The notes under the pieces: model-generated
Database searches by the model: none
Told to the model about the DNA's origin: nothing
Seen by the model: the letters and a program-made list of their open reading frames with translations, nothing else
Assembly: GCF_011604685.1 (NCBI RefSeq)
Contig: NZ_CP050063.1
Coordinates: 1,386,501-1,450,500, forward strand
DNA length: 64,000 nucleotides
Source: Spirosoma aureum
GTDB taxonomy: Bacteria; Bacteroidota; Bacteroidia; Cytophagales; Spirosomataceae
Reading direction: 5' to 3'
Program-made: the position numbers and the translations under genes
Shown here: positions 43,314 through 52,263 of the stretch, in pieces
Layout of the letters: every line of letters starts with the position of its first letter
How positions within the stretch are numbered: the first letter of the stretch is position 1

Positions 43314-46300
43314 ATGAATCACTACTCAATTCAGTTGAGCAGAGGACTCTTGTGCCTGCTGCTACTGCTTAGTCCACTCGTCTATAGACCGGTTTGGGCA
43401 GCTAATGCCTCGCTCATGTCGGGCCAGACCAGCCGGTTAGTCAAACTGACGGGAATTGTAACGGACGAACAAAATCAGCCAATTCCGGGAACCAATATTG
43501 TTGAAAAACAAACGCGCAAAGGTACCGTTACTGACGCTGCAGGACGGTTTATCATCGATGTGAACGCAGGGGCAACACTGGTCTTTTCGTCAGTCGGTTT
43601 TGCCACGCAGGAGATTGTCGTTGGTTCGCAATTAACACTGAACATTACGCTGAAAGAAGACGTAAATCAGTTGAGCGAAGTCGTGGCGGTGGGGTATCAG
43701 ACATTGCGAAAGAGTGATGTTACCGGGGCCATTTCGAACGTAAAAGCCAGAGAACTAAACATTGCTGCCCCAACGCTCGGACAGGCGCTGGTGGGTAAGC
43801 TCGCTGGGGTACAGGTGTCGCAGGTAGGTGGTGCTCCGTATAATTCGACCAAAATTCGGGTGCGGGGTATCGGGTCGATCAACGCCAGTTCAGATCCGCT
43901 CTACGTCATTGATGGATTCCCGGCTGGTAACGACGTGTTTATCAACCCGAATGACATCGAAAGTATCGATATTCTGAAAGATGCGGCTTCGGCGGCTATC
44001 TACGGGTCGCGGGCGTCGGGTGGGGTTGTTATCATTACGACCAAACGCGGTAAAGACGGCAAAGGGAAGTTCGATTATGAATATCAGTATGGCATCAACC
44101 AGCTGGCTAAGAAAGTGGATCTGCTGGATGCCAGCGGCTTTGCTCAAGTGATGATTGATGGCCGTAACAACACCTACCGCGATCTGGTACAGAACAGCGG
44201 CAAGCCCTGGACCGACGCGATGTTCTCCGACGACAACGCCACCCGCATCGCTAAGGTCGGAAATGCCAGCTCCGTCAGTATTCCGACCGATATGTATGAT
44301 TTTGCCAGTCAGAAACTCATTACGCCAAAATATAACACAGATTGGCAGAATGAGCTTTACCGGAATGCGCCCGTTAGCCGTCATAACCTTACCTTCTCTG
44401 GCGGTAACAATGGGGTTCGTTATCTGTTGAGCGGTGGGTATCAGAATCAACAGGGGATCATTGTCAATACCAAGCAGGAACGGGTCAATTTCCGGGCGAA
44501 CATTGATGGCGATATCAGCAAGAAATTCAAGGTGGGGGCCAGCGTTTTTGTTACATCGACCAGCAATCGCGAAGTGCAGGAAGGTCGCTTCAACCAGGGG
44601 CCAATTCTGGGTGCATTGATTTATGCCCCAATTTTCAGGGCTTACGATGACAAAGGCAATCTGGTGAAAAACGAGATGGCCTCCCAGCAACCTGTATATG
44701 GGTATCAGACGATCGAAAACCCGGTTGCAATGGCGATGGAAACCAACATTACGCGTAAAGGTCTGCGCGGCACATACAACGGTTCGGCCAGCTATGAGAT
44801 CATTCCGGGCCTGGTTGCCAAAGCTAGCCTCGGTCTACAAACCTATAACGAAAAGTATAGCTACTATTTGCCAACCAGCCTGAGTAACGGAAACAATCCA
44901 CCCTATTCGCCCCAGGCAATTGCGGCTGCAACAGCCTCTGCACTACAGCTTACGACTCAGAATGTACTGGCTGAATTTACGGCAACCTACGCAAAACAGT
45001 GGGGCAAACACAGCCTGAACGGTCTGGTTGGGTACACAGCTCAGAAAACGAACCTCGACCAGATTAGTGTGTCGGCGCAGGGTTTTCAGAACGACGCCAT
45101 TCAGGAAATTACAGCTAAGGGAGCCGATCCAACGAACTTTTTCCTGAACCTACCTCCCGCACCGGGTAGCGGGGTTCCGAATACAACCACTTCACTGTCA
45201 ACCAGTAGCATTGGATTTACTGGAACCGGCAAGCAGGAAGAAACGCTACTTTCCTATCTGGCACGGGCCGAGTATAACTACGACAGCCGGTATTTTCTGA
45301 CGGCAGCGTTCCGTACCGATGGATCGTCGCGTTTTGGGCCGCTCAATCGCTGGGGTAATTTTCCGTCAATATCGGGAGGCTGGACTATCTCGAATGAGCC
45401 GTTTTATACAGACTGGCTGGGCGCAGCCTCCACGCTCAAACTTCGGGGAAGCTGGGGACTCACCGGAAACTATAATGTTGGTAACTACAATTACCTGCAA
45501 ACGATGAACAGCCCTACCGGAGCCGTATTTGGATCGGGTACGATACAGACAGCCTTCTATTCGGGAGCCATCAAAGACCAGAAACTTGGCTGGGAGTCGA
45601 CATCGCAGTATAATCTTGGTCTGGATGTCGGTCTGTTCAATAACCGGTTATTACTGATTGCCAATGGTTATCTAAGTGACTCATATAACCTGTTGTTCAA
45701 CCAACCGATTTCGGCTATTTCGGGTACGACAAGTATCCTGACGAACCTGCGGGATTCTAAAATTCGCAACCAGGGCGTTGAGTTACAGATCGATGGCCGG
45801 GCCGTTTCGACCCAGGACTTTAAACTGAATCTGAGTGGTAACATCTCCTTCAACCGCAATAAAGTCCTGAACATGGGCGGAGCCAACACGATTCTGTCGG
45901 CAGGTGCTGAGCGTTCGTACATCACGCACATTACGCAGGAAGGCCAGCCAGTGGGTATGTTCTATGGTTTTAAAGCCATTGGGATGGTGCGGCAAAAAGA
46001 CATGGATAATATTGCCGCCGACAATGCGGTTTACAACTCGGCTACGCAGTCGTTCCCGGCGGGTTATGTCCTGAAAGGGCCCGCCCGCTCAACGGCATCG
46101 ACCAACCCGCTTCGTCCCGGCGACCTGATTTTTCAGGATGTAAACGGCGATGGCGTTGTGAATGATGCTGATAAGCAGGTGATTGGATCGCCGTATCCAA
46201 AGTTCACCTATGGTTTTTCGGTAACGGCCACTTACAAAGCATTCGATGCGAATGCCTCATTCAACGGCATATATGGTAGCCAGGTGCTCGATGGGCAGGA

Positions 46301-46706
46301 TTACTACCTTTTCAACATGGAAGGCTCGGGTAATCAGTACTCGGTCGTGGCTGATCGCTATCGGTCAGAAGATCAGCCGGGCAATGGCCAGATTTTCCGG
46401 GCATCACGGGGCGGTACGCAGAGCAATAGCACCCGACTGTCGACTTTCTACCTGCAAAATGGCTCCTACTTCCGTTGTGCTAATATCACACTGGGATATA
46501 ACCTGCCTGCTGCACTCATCAGCAAAGCGCGGGTAAGCGGCCTGCGTCTGTACGTTAACGTCAATAATGCCTTTACGATCACCAAATACAAAGGATATAA
46601 CCCTGAAGTAGACTACAACAATGGCGCTAACCTGGCTCCTGGTGTCGATTATGGGAAATATCCGCTGGCACGCGGCTACAACATCGGTGCGAAAATCACT
46701 TTTTAA
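43314..46706 (+). CDS. susC: SusC/RagA TonB-linked outer-membrane transporter, second locus
   Basis: 1130 residues with a signal peptide (GLLCLLLLLSPLVYRPVWA). A carboxypeptidase-regulatory-like domain (LTGIVTDEQNQPIPGTNIV), then VVAVGYQTLRKSDVTGAI, plug blocks GKLAGVQVSQVGGAPYNS, VRGIGSINASSDPLYVIDG and KDAASAAIYGSRASGGVVII, and a long barrel ending GYNIGAKITF. Intact. It pairs with the SusD 84 bases downstream. No dedicated regulator, sigma/anti-sigma pair or glycosidase is adjacent, so the substrate is open; it is a separate transport unit from the 37803 locus. Confidence 0.95.
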   Translation: MNHYSIQLSRGLLCLLLLLSPLVYRPVWAANASLMSGQTSRLVKLTGIVTDEQNQPIPGTNIVEKQTRKGTVTDAAGRFIIDVNAGATLVFSSVGFATQEIVVGSQLTLNITLKEDVNQLSEVVAVGYQTLRKSDVTGAISNVKARELNIAAPTLGQALVGKLAGVQVSQVGGAPYNSTKIRVRGIGSINASSDPLYVIDGFPAGNDVFINPNDIESIDILKDAASAAIYGSRASGGVVIITTKRGKDGKGKFDYEYQYGINQLAKKVDLLDASGFAQVMIDGRNNTYRDLVQNSGKPWTDAMFSDDNATRIAKVGNASSVSIPTDMYDFASQKLITPKYNTDWQNELYRNAPVSRHNLTFSGGNNGVRYLLSGGYQNQQGIIVNTKQERVNFRANIDGDISKKFKVGASVFVTSTSNREVQEGRFNQGPILGALIYAPIFRAYDDKGNLVKNEMASQQPVYGYQTIENPVAMAMETNITRKGLRGTYNGSASYEIIPGLVAKASLGLQTYNEKYSYYLPTSLSNGNNPPYSPQAIAAATASALQLTTQNVLAEFTATYAKQWGKHSLNGLVGYTAQKTNLDQISVSAQGFQNDAIQEITAKGADPTNFFLNLPPAPGSGVPNTTTSLSTSSIGFTGTGKQEETLLSYLARAEYNYDSRYFLTAAFRTDGSSRFGPLNRWGNFPSISGGWTISNEPFYTDWLGAASTLKLRGSWGLTGNYNVGNYNYLQTMNSPTGAVFGSGTIQTAFYSGAIKDQKLGWESTSQYNLGLDVGLFNNRLLLIANGYLSDSYNLLFNQPISAISGTTSILTNLRDSKIRNQGVELQIDGRAVSTQDFKLNLSGNISFNRNKVLNMGGANTILSAGAERSYITHITQEGQPVGMFYGFKAIGMVRQKDMDNIAADNAVYNSATQSFPAGYVLKGPARSTASTNPLRPGDLIFQDVNGDGVVNDADKQVIGSPYPKFTYGFSVTATYKAFDANASFNGIYGSQVLDGQDYYLFNMEGSGNQYSVVADRYRSEDQPGNGQIFRASRGGTQSNSTRLSTFYLQNGSYFRCANITLGYNLPAALISKARVSGLRLYVNVNNAFTITKYKGYNPEVDYNNGANLAPGVDYGKYPLARGYNIGAKITF

Positions 46707-46720
46707 GTAATCAATACCGG

Positions 46721-46772
46721 ACTCTGTACGATGAATAATGAGGATCTCTATCCAGTATTCATCGTACAGGGT
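46721..46772 (+). repeat. susC-susD intergenic hairpin, second locus
   Basis: CTGTACGATGAATA (46724-46737) pairs exactly with 46756-46769, and the stem extends to about 17 bp with one G-T pair. It fills the gap between the susC stop and the susD start at 46791. Position matches the hairpin at 37700 in the other locus though the sequence differs. Confidence 0.65.
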
Positions 46773-46790
46773 TCACTGGCCAACATAATC

Positions 46791-48326
46791 ATGAACTTTA
46801 GATCACCACTTCGATACATACCCCTGCTGACGTTTTTTTTGCTAGGATCGTGCAGTCAGGATTTTCTGGTTGAAACCAACCCCAATGCCATCGCTACGGC
46901 CGATTATTACAAAACCGAGAATGACGTACTGCTGGCACTAAACGGCGTGTATAATGCCCTGCGCGATAATAGTGGTATTGCCGAAGGGAGTGGACTTTAT
47001 TCGGAAGAACGCTCCGACAATACGGGGCGGAACGACAATCAGTCAAACGCCGGAGAGCCGTTTCAGTTTAATGCATTCGCGATTTTACCGAGCAATTCGT
47101 ACCTGCAAACGCACTGGACGTCGTTGTATCAGACCATTACCCGCGCTAACTATGTGCTGGCTGGCTCCGAAACCGTGACGTATGCCAAAGCGGATACGAA
47201 AGCCCAGTATCAGGCTGAAGCCAAATTTATTCGGGCCCTGATTTATTTCCATCTGGTACGGAAATGGGGTGATGTGCCGCTTGTCACAAAGCCACTTACC
47301 ACTACCGACGATGTGACGACAAATACCTTTCGCGAGAAAAAAGAAAAGGTCTACGCTCAGATCGTAGCTGATCTTACAGACGTGATTAATAGCTCGCTAC
47401 CCGACATTCGGACATCGGCCGATAAGGGTCGCGTTTCGAAAGTGGCCGGTAATGCGCTATTAGGACAGGTATATCTCACTATGGCAACGACGCTTGATCA
47501 GGCTAATCGGGCAGCTAACCTCAATCAGGCCAAGACCTATTTGACCAATGCCTACAGCAAGCGGACGTTCGGACTGCTGAAAGAAATCCCGTATGCCGAT
47601 GTATTCGATGTGAGCAAAAAGACGGCCAATCCCGAAGCGATTTTTCAGATTGTCTATAAGCAGGGCGACATTAACTATTCGTCGAGCATCGCAGCCAACA
47701 ATCAGGCACAGGGAGAAACGATCAACTCACTGAAAACCGCAACGGGCGTTGGCGGTAACGTGACGCCCGATCTGGTAAAAGATTATGAAGAAGGTGATGT
47801 GCGGAAAGATTTTTCGATCAAATACGCGAATGCGGCTGTGGTGAAAGACTATTTTATCACCAAATTTCGGGATGTGAGCTTGACGGCTGGCACGAGTGGC
47901 TACGGCGGAAACGACTGGTTGCTGATTCGCTACGCTGACGTGATTCTGATGCTGGCCGAGGTGAATCTGTATCTCGGTGACGAGGCTACGGCTATTAGCT
48001 TGCTCGATCAGGTACGCGACCGGGCTAAGCTGCCGCTTTATGCCGTTGCGAAAAACAATGCGGCCTATAGTGCGAAATACTCAACGCTCAAACTTGCCAT
48101 CCTGCACGAACGGCGCGTTGAACTGGCCTTCGAAAACCAGCGCTGGTTCGACTTATTAAGATTTTTTACCCCCGATGAATTAGTAACGTATTTCCGTGCC
48201 AAATCCCAGACCGATTTTGGAGCGGCTCAGCTAACCAACTTTGGTCCGAAAGATTATTATTACCCGATTCCGTTCAATGAATACAAACTGAATCCAACCA
48301 GGATGGCCCAGAACCCTGGGTATTAA
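46791..48326 (+). CDS. susD: SusD/RagB family lipoprotein, second locus
   Basis: 511 residues from the ATG at 46791, chosen for its lipoprotein signal (YIPLLTFFLLGSCSQDF); the 20 codons upstream lie inside a hairpin. SusD features: EAKFIRALIYFHLVRKWGDV, NALLGQVYLTMATTLDQA, LLIRYADVILMLAEVNLYLG, LAILHERRVELAFENQRWFD and the ending YYYPIPFNEYKLNP...MAQNPGY. It works with the SusC just upstream to capture a glycan. Ends at a strong bidirectional hairpin. Confidence 0.93.
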   Translation: MNFRSPLRYIPLLTFFLLGSCSQDFLVETNPNAIATADYYKTENDVLLALNGVYNALRDNSGIAEGSGLYSEERSDNTGRNDNQSNAGEPFQFNAFAILPSNSYLQTHWTSLYQTITRANYVLAGSETVTYAKADTKAQYQAEAKFIRALIYFHLVRKWGDVPLVTKPLTTTDDVTTNTFREKKEKVYAQIVADLTDVINSSLPDIRTSADKGRVSKVAGNALLGQVYLTMATTLDQANRAANLNQAKTYLTNAYSKRTFGLLKEIPYADVFDVSKKTANPEAIFQIVYKQGDINYSSSIAANNQAQGETINSLKTATGVGGNVTPDLVKDYEEGDVRKDFSIKYANAAVVKDYFITKFRDVSLTAGTSGYGGNDWLLIRYADVILMLAEVNLYLGDEATAISLLDQVRDRAKLPLYAVAKNNAAYSAKYSTLKLAILHERRVELAFENQRWFDLLRFFTPDELVTYFRAKSQTDFGAAQLTNFGPKDYYYPIPFNEYKLNPTRMAQNPGY

Positions 48327-48328
48327 GT

Positions 48329-48389
48329 GACTAAACGTTGATAGGATGAGAAATACCGTAGGCATTCCTCATCCTATCAACGTTTAGTC
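48329..48389. terminator. Bidirectional hairpin terminator, susD / epimerase junction
   Basis: GACTAAACGTTGATAGGATG (from 48329) is the start of a 22-bp arm that pairs perfectly with 48368-48389; the inner 17 bases pair partly as well. It joins two convergent genes and even covers the TAA stop codon of the minus-strand gene (48384-48386). Confidence 0.75.
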
Positions 48390-49358
48390 CAGCTGGGCCG
48401 CTTTAAGAAAGCCACGAAGCGTTTGTAGATCGTGTTTTATTGCGGCTAAAACGGTTTCTCTGGGCATGGTAAGCTGCCGTTGACCCGTGTCGGCCCCGCC
48501 TAGCGGAAACTCGTAATGGATTGACATTGGTCCCGAAAAACTGTACTGTTTCAAGAGTGCGAAGTATGCTTTGAAATCGACCATACCTTCGCCAAGTGGC
48601 ACCACCTGATCGTGCCATTTATCTGCTTTCTTCACCCAGATAAAATCCTTGATATCAATGCACCGAATGTGTGCTTTCAGAACATCTAATCCATTTATCC
48701 ATGACATGCCACCTTCTGCAACGGCGTGTTTGATATCGTACTGACAGCCCAGCCAGCGAGGGTCGATGTCTTTGATGAGCTCCCACAAATCCCAAACCGC
48801 TGCCCCAACTCGTGTACCGGCATGATTCTGATAGGCACCGTGGATCCCATATTTCTGGTTCAAAGCCGCCAGTTTCTGCAACTGCTCTTTATAACGGTCG
48901 AGGCTCTGGGCAACCCCTAAAGCCCGGTCGTAATTCAGGTAAGCTGTCCGATAATTGGGTATGCCAAGTCTGGTCGCCGTTTTTAAGATCGGTTCGGTAA
49001 GTGGATCGTCCGGGCTAATCACGTCAGTCGTGATCATGGGTACGTCTAAACCTGCTGTCCGAATAACCGATACGGCTTTAGGCAGATCGTCTACAACGCG
49101 TTCGGGGGCAACATGTCCACCTTTCCGAACGGTGAGATCTATGCCGGAAAATCCCAGAGTAGCTGCCGTTTCGGCCATTTCTGGTATGGATAACCAGTGC
49201 AGATGTTTGGAGAAGATACAGATTGTTGAACCCTTGCCAGCCATCGGAGGCAAGGGTTCAGTGGCTGCAAAGTCCAGTGAAGGCAATACTAGCCCGGCTG
49301 TTGCTACCGAACCTATAAATTGCCGTCTGCTTATAAAATGGGCTTGCTCTGTTCTCAT
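48384..49358 (-). CDS. Tat-exported sugar phosphate isomerase/epimerase (TIM barrel)
   Basis: 324 residues with a twin-arginine signal (FISRRQFIGSVATAGLVLP). The AP-endonuclease-2-like barrel shows GFSGIDLTVRKGGH, GIHGAYQNHAGTRVG, GCQYDIKHAVAEGG, IRCIDIKDFIW and MSIHYEFPLGG, providing His/Asp/Glu ligands. It is related in family, not closely in sequence, to the exported epimerase at 2603. The second member of this class in the window supports exported sugar-isomerisation chemistry. Convergent with susD; the APC permease lies 33 bases upstream on the same strand. Confidence 0.83.
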   Translation of the reverse strand: MRTEQAHFISRRQFIGSVATAGLVLPSLDFAATEPLPPMAGKGSTICIFSKHLHWLSIPEMAETAATLGFSGIDLTVRKGGHVAPERVVDDLPKAVSVIRTAGLDVPMITTDVISPDDPLTEPILKTATRLGIPNYRTAYLNYDRALGVAQSLDRYKEQLQKLAALNQKYGIHGAYQNHAGTRVGAAVWDLWELIKDIDPRWLGCQYDIKHAVAEGGMSWINGLDVLKAHIRCIDIKDFIWVKKADKWHDQVVPLGEGMVDFKAYFALLKQYSFSGPMSIHYEFPLGGADTGQRQLTMPRETVLAAIKHDLQTLRGFLKAAQLD

Positions 49359-49391
49359 CGATCACGGGGACAGAATCTGGCTTTAGGCAGG

Positions 49392-50867
49392 CTATCGCCC
49401 TCGTGTTGTGAGGTAATAAACCGGAATCCCTAACCCTGCAATTAACAGGCCCATGCCTGTATTGAAGGTTTTGGTATAAAGCAGAATAGCACAAATCGTC
49501 AGTGCGGCAATGATATAGAGCGCTGGCACAAGCGGGTAACCGAATGCGCGGTAAGGCCGTTCGGCATTTGGTTCGGTACGCCGAAGCCGGAACAGACCCG
49601 CAATGGTGACCATGTAGAACAGGAGCGATGCAAACGTGCAGTAATCGAGCAGATCGCCATATTTTCCGGAAAGACACAGGATGGATGCCCAGATGCACTG
49701 AAGCCATAATGCGCGGCCCGGAACGGCATTTTTGTTGAGGTGCGATGCCTGCTTGATAAACAGCCCATCTTTAGCCATCGCATAATAGAGTCGTGCTCCG
49801 GCCAGAATCAATCCATTATTACAGCCAAAAGTCGAAATCATGATCAGAACGGCCATGATCGCGACGGCTACATTTCCAAAAACTGTTTCGACGGCCGCCG
49901 TTGCGACACGGTCGGCGTCGGCAAACTGGATGCCCCGGCCGACGATGTCCGTAGCTGTTGGTAAGCCTTTGAGAGGCAGCAGAGAAAGGTAGGAAACGTT
50001 GGCCAGGAAATAGATCGTTGTGACAATGAGCGTTCCGAAAAACAGAGCGAGCGGAATATTTCGGCGCGGATTTTTGATTTCTCCGGCAATGAACGTTACG
50101 TTGTTCCAGGCATCGGCTGAAAATAAAGAGCCAATCATGGAGGTGCCAAAAGCGAGTATAAGCGCCATGCCCGCCAATGGAATAACATCGCCTGTTGCCG
50201 ATGTGCTGCTCGCATCCCAGGCATTGCTGAGATTGGTTGAGAGCAAGCCACTGCTCAGGCCGATCGTAATTCCGATGACAATCAAACCAAGCAGAGCAAT
50301 CAGCTTGGCCGATGTAAACACGTTTTGAATCAATTTGCCACTCTGTACGCCCCGGCTGTTTAGCCAGGTAAGTAATACCAGGCTGGCAATGGCGAAGAGC
50401 GAGCCCAGTGTAACTTTAACCGGCCCCAGCGCCAGTAAGACATTATCGGGCCCCAATGCCGGAATAAAGACCGCTGTATATTTTGTGAAGGCCACTGCTA
50501 CGGCAGCAATGGTGCCCGTCTGGATGACCATAAAAACGGTCCATCCGTATACGAAGCCCGTCAGGTGACCATAAGCGCGCTGAATGTAAATGTACTGCCC
50601 GCCTGCTTTGGGCATCATGCCTGCCAGCTCGCCATAGCTGAGTGCTGCGGCCACCGTTAATACGCCGGTTAATACCCAAAGCATCAGTAGCCAACCCGAC
50701 GAACCGAGGTTACGGGCCATGTCAGCAGTGACAATAAAAACACCCGAACCGATCATCGAACCCGAAACGATAAGGGTAGAGTCGATGAGGCTCAGTGAGC
50801 GTTTGAATTCGGTTGGTTCTGTGGTCTCATTGACCGACGAAACGGGTTGAGGTACGTTTTCTGACAT
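49392..50867 (-). CDS. APC-family amino acid permease
   Basis: 491 residues from the ATG at 50867; the open frame runs 97 codons further but that part is low-quality and overlaps the divergent sigma factor region. About 12 TM segments. The first reads SLIDSTLIVSGSMIGSGVFIV, the family's unwound TM1 with GSMIGSGVF that binds the amino acid alpha groups; MPKAGGQYIYIQRAYG follows. Probably a cation-coupled amino acid transporter (LAT/serine-threonine exchanger-like). No clear functional link to the neighbours. Confidence 0.88.
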   Translation of the reverse strand: MSENVPQPVSSVNETTEPTEFKRSLSLIDSTLIVSGSMIGSGVFIVTADMARNLGSSGWLLMLWVLTGVLTVAAALSYGELAGMMPKAGGQYIYIQRAYGHLTGFVYGWTVFMVIQTGTIAAVAVAFTKYTAVFIPALGPDNVLLALGPVKVTLGSLFAIASLVLLTWLNSRGVQSGKLIQNVFTSAKLIALLGLIVIGITIGLSSGLLSTNLSNAWDASSTSATGDVIPLAGMALILAFGTSMIGSLFSADAWNNVTFIAGEIKNPRRNIPLALFFGTLIVTTIYFLANVSYLSLLPLKGLPTATDIVGRGIQFADADRVATAAVETVFGNVAVAIMAVLIMISTFGCNNGLILAGARLYYAMAKDGLFIKQASHLNKNAVPGRALWLQCIWASILCLSGKYGDLLDYCTFASLLFYMVTIAGLFRLRRTEPNAERPYRAFGYPLVPALYIIAALTICAILLYTKTFNTGMGLLIAGLGIPVYYLTTRGR

Positions 50868-51036
50868 TGAAGAAGAAGATATATTGACAAGAAGCGGTCT
50901 ATTGTGCAAAAAAACAAACCTTTGCCCGTAAATGCCTAGTAACCGCATACTAAAAATTCTGGTAGTCGGCTTGATGCCAGAATTTATTTTGCATGGTAAC
51001 GCCTGATTAACCCGCTGTTTATAAGGATGATTATTT

Positions 51037-51585
51037 ATGAAAAAGCCACCGACTATTCCTGAGGATGAACTGGTTGAGGCTCTGAAAGCCCGTAGCCAGA
51101 AGGCATATTCTGTTTTATACGACAGGTATGCGCCTACCTTGCTGGCTATTATTTGCAAAGTAGTGAAAGATAATGATGAAGCCGAAAATGTTCTTCAGGA
51201 TACATTCGTAAAAATATGGAGACACATTGATAGTTATGATGCCAGTAAGGGACGGCTTTTTACGTGGATTCTAAACATTGCCCGGAATACAGCCATCAAT
51301 TTCCTGCGTTCGCAACGAAATTCGGATCATACCGACATCCAAACGCTGGCCGATAGTGTACATACGGATAGGAACGCTATATCCGATGCAATCAATGTTA
51401 ATCACATTGGCGTGAGCGACACCGTAGCTCGGCTCGAACCGAAACTTCGCCAAATGATTGACCTGATTTATTTTGAAGGCTATACTCAGCAGGAGGTAGC
51501 CGACCATTTGAAAATGCCATTAGGTACGGTTAAAACCCGAACCCGTATGGCATTGCAACAACTGAAAGACCTATTTGACCGATGA
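51037..51585 (+). CDS. ECF-type RNA polymerase sigma factor
   Basis: 182 residues. Sigma region 2 is clear (AYSVLYDRYAPTLLAIICKV, AENVLQDTFVKIWRHIDSYD, GRLFTWILNIARNTAINFLR), and region 4 ends with YTQQEVADHLKMPLGTVKTR and TRMALQQLKDLF. Overlaps the following anti-sigma gene by four bases (ATGA), the standard arrangement. Regulated stress or envelope response is expected; target promoters were not identified. Divergent from the APC permease with a 169-base gap. Confidence 0.93.
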   Translation: MKKPPTIPEDELVEALKARSQKAYSVLYDRYAPTLLAIICKVVKDNDEAENVLQDTFVKIWRHIDSYDASKGRLFTWILNIARNTAINFLRSQRNSDHTDIQTLADSVHTDRNAISDAINVNHIGVSDTVARLEPKLRQMIDLIYFEGYTQQEVADHLKMPLGTVKTRTRMALQQLKDLFDR

Positions 51586-52190
51586 GATTTAACGAGCAGG
51601 AATACCTCCAGTCCGATCAACTTGAACAGTATTGTTTAGGATTACTTAGCCCTGATGAAGCTGCGGAGGTAGAACAGTTAGCGCGTACTTATCCGGCCAT
51701 TCGCGACGAGCTGGACCGGCTTACGTTGCTATTGGCCGATTATGCTATCGACGAACCCGTTACGCCCAGCCCGGTTCTGAAAAGCCGGGTGATGATGACA
51801 TTGAGCCAACTAGGAGAAGCGCCAACGTTCGATCTGAACAATTTACCGCTCATTAATGCCTTCTCTGATGCTGATCAGTGGCAACGGACGGTTGAAGCGA
51901 TTCAGCCTCCTGAAACGTATCGAAATATTTTTGGCCATGTGCTCCGGCAGGATCAGGAAGCAGAGCAGTTTTTAGTGTGGGTGCGCCACACCATCAATCC
52001 AGAAGATCATCACGATGAGCAGGAGAGTTTCCTGATTCTGGAGGGTCGTTGCGAATGCTCCATCGGCGGAGAGCTGGTGCAACTGTCGGCGGGCGATTAC
52101 CTGTCGGTTCCGCTTGATCTGGAGCATACCGTTCGGGTTATTTCCGAAACACCCGTTAAAGCCATCATTCAGCGGTTGAAGGCCGTATAA
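51582..52190 (+). CDS. Cupin-type anti-sigma factor (ChrR-like)
   Basis: 202 residues. N-terminal helical part (EYLQSDQLEQYCLGLLSPDEAAEVEQLA) is the anti-sigma-like domain, but it lacks the zinc-binding HxxxCxxC motif of ZAS proteins. From about 115 there is a cupin domain: EQFLVWVRHTINPEDHHDEQE, FLILEGRCECSIGGE, LSAGDYLSVPLDLEHTVRV. The cupin may bind a metal through the HHDEQE and LEH histidines/glutamate, as in ChrR. Four-base overlap with the sigma gene. It should hold the sigma factor until a ligand or oxidant is sensed. Confidence 0.83.
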   Translation: MRFNEQEYLQSDQLEQYCLGLLSPDEAAEVEQLARTYPAIRDELDRLTLLLADYAIDEPVTPSPVLKSRVMMTLSQLGEAPTFDLNNLPLINAFSDADQWQRTVEAIQPPETYRNIFGHVLRQDQEAEQFLVWVRHTINPEDHHDEQESFLILEGRCECSIGGELVQLSAGDYLSVPLDLEHTVRVISETPVKAIIQRLKAV

Positions 52191-52222
52191 CGTAGGTTGT
52201 CAGATCGTTTTTTGACGGTAGC

Positions 52223-52263
52223 AGCAACACCCGAACGTCCAGAACTTTCGGGGTGCTCCTTTT
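52223..52263. terminator. Probable hairpin terminator, anti-sigma / histidine kinase junction
   Basis: CCCGAA (52230-52235) and TTCGGG (52247-52252) pair, with an outer AGCA/TGCT extension interrupted by bulges, followed by CCTTTT. It lies between convergent genes. Moderate strength. Confidence 0.45.

Noticed and set aside
50868..51158. 97-codon N-terminal extension of the APC permease
   Set aside because: Low-quality sequence without TM segments that would overlap the divergent sigma factor gene; the permease core starts normally at 50867.
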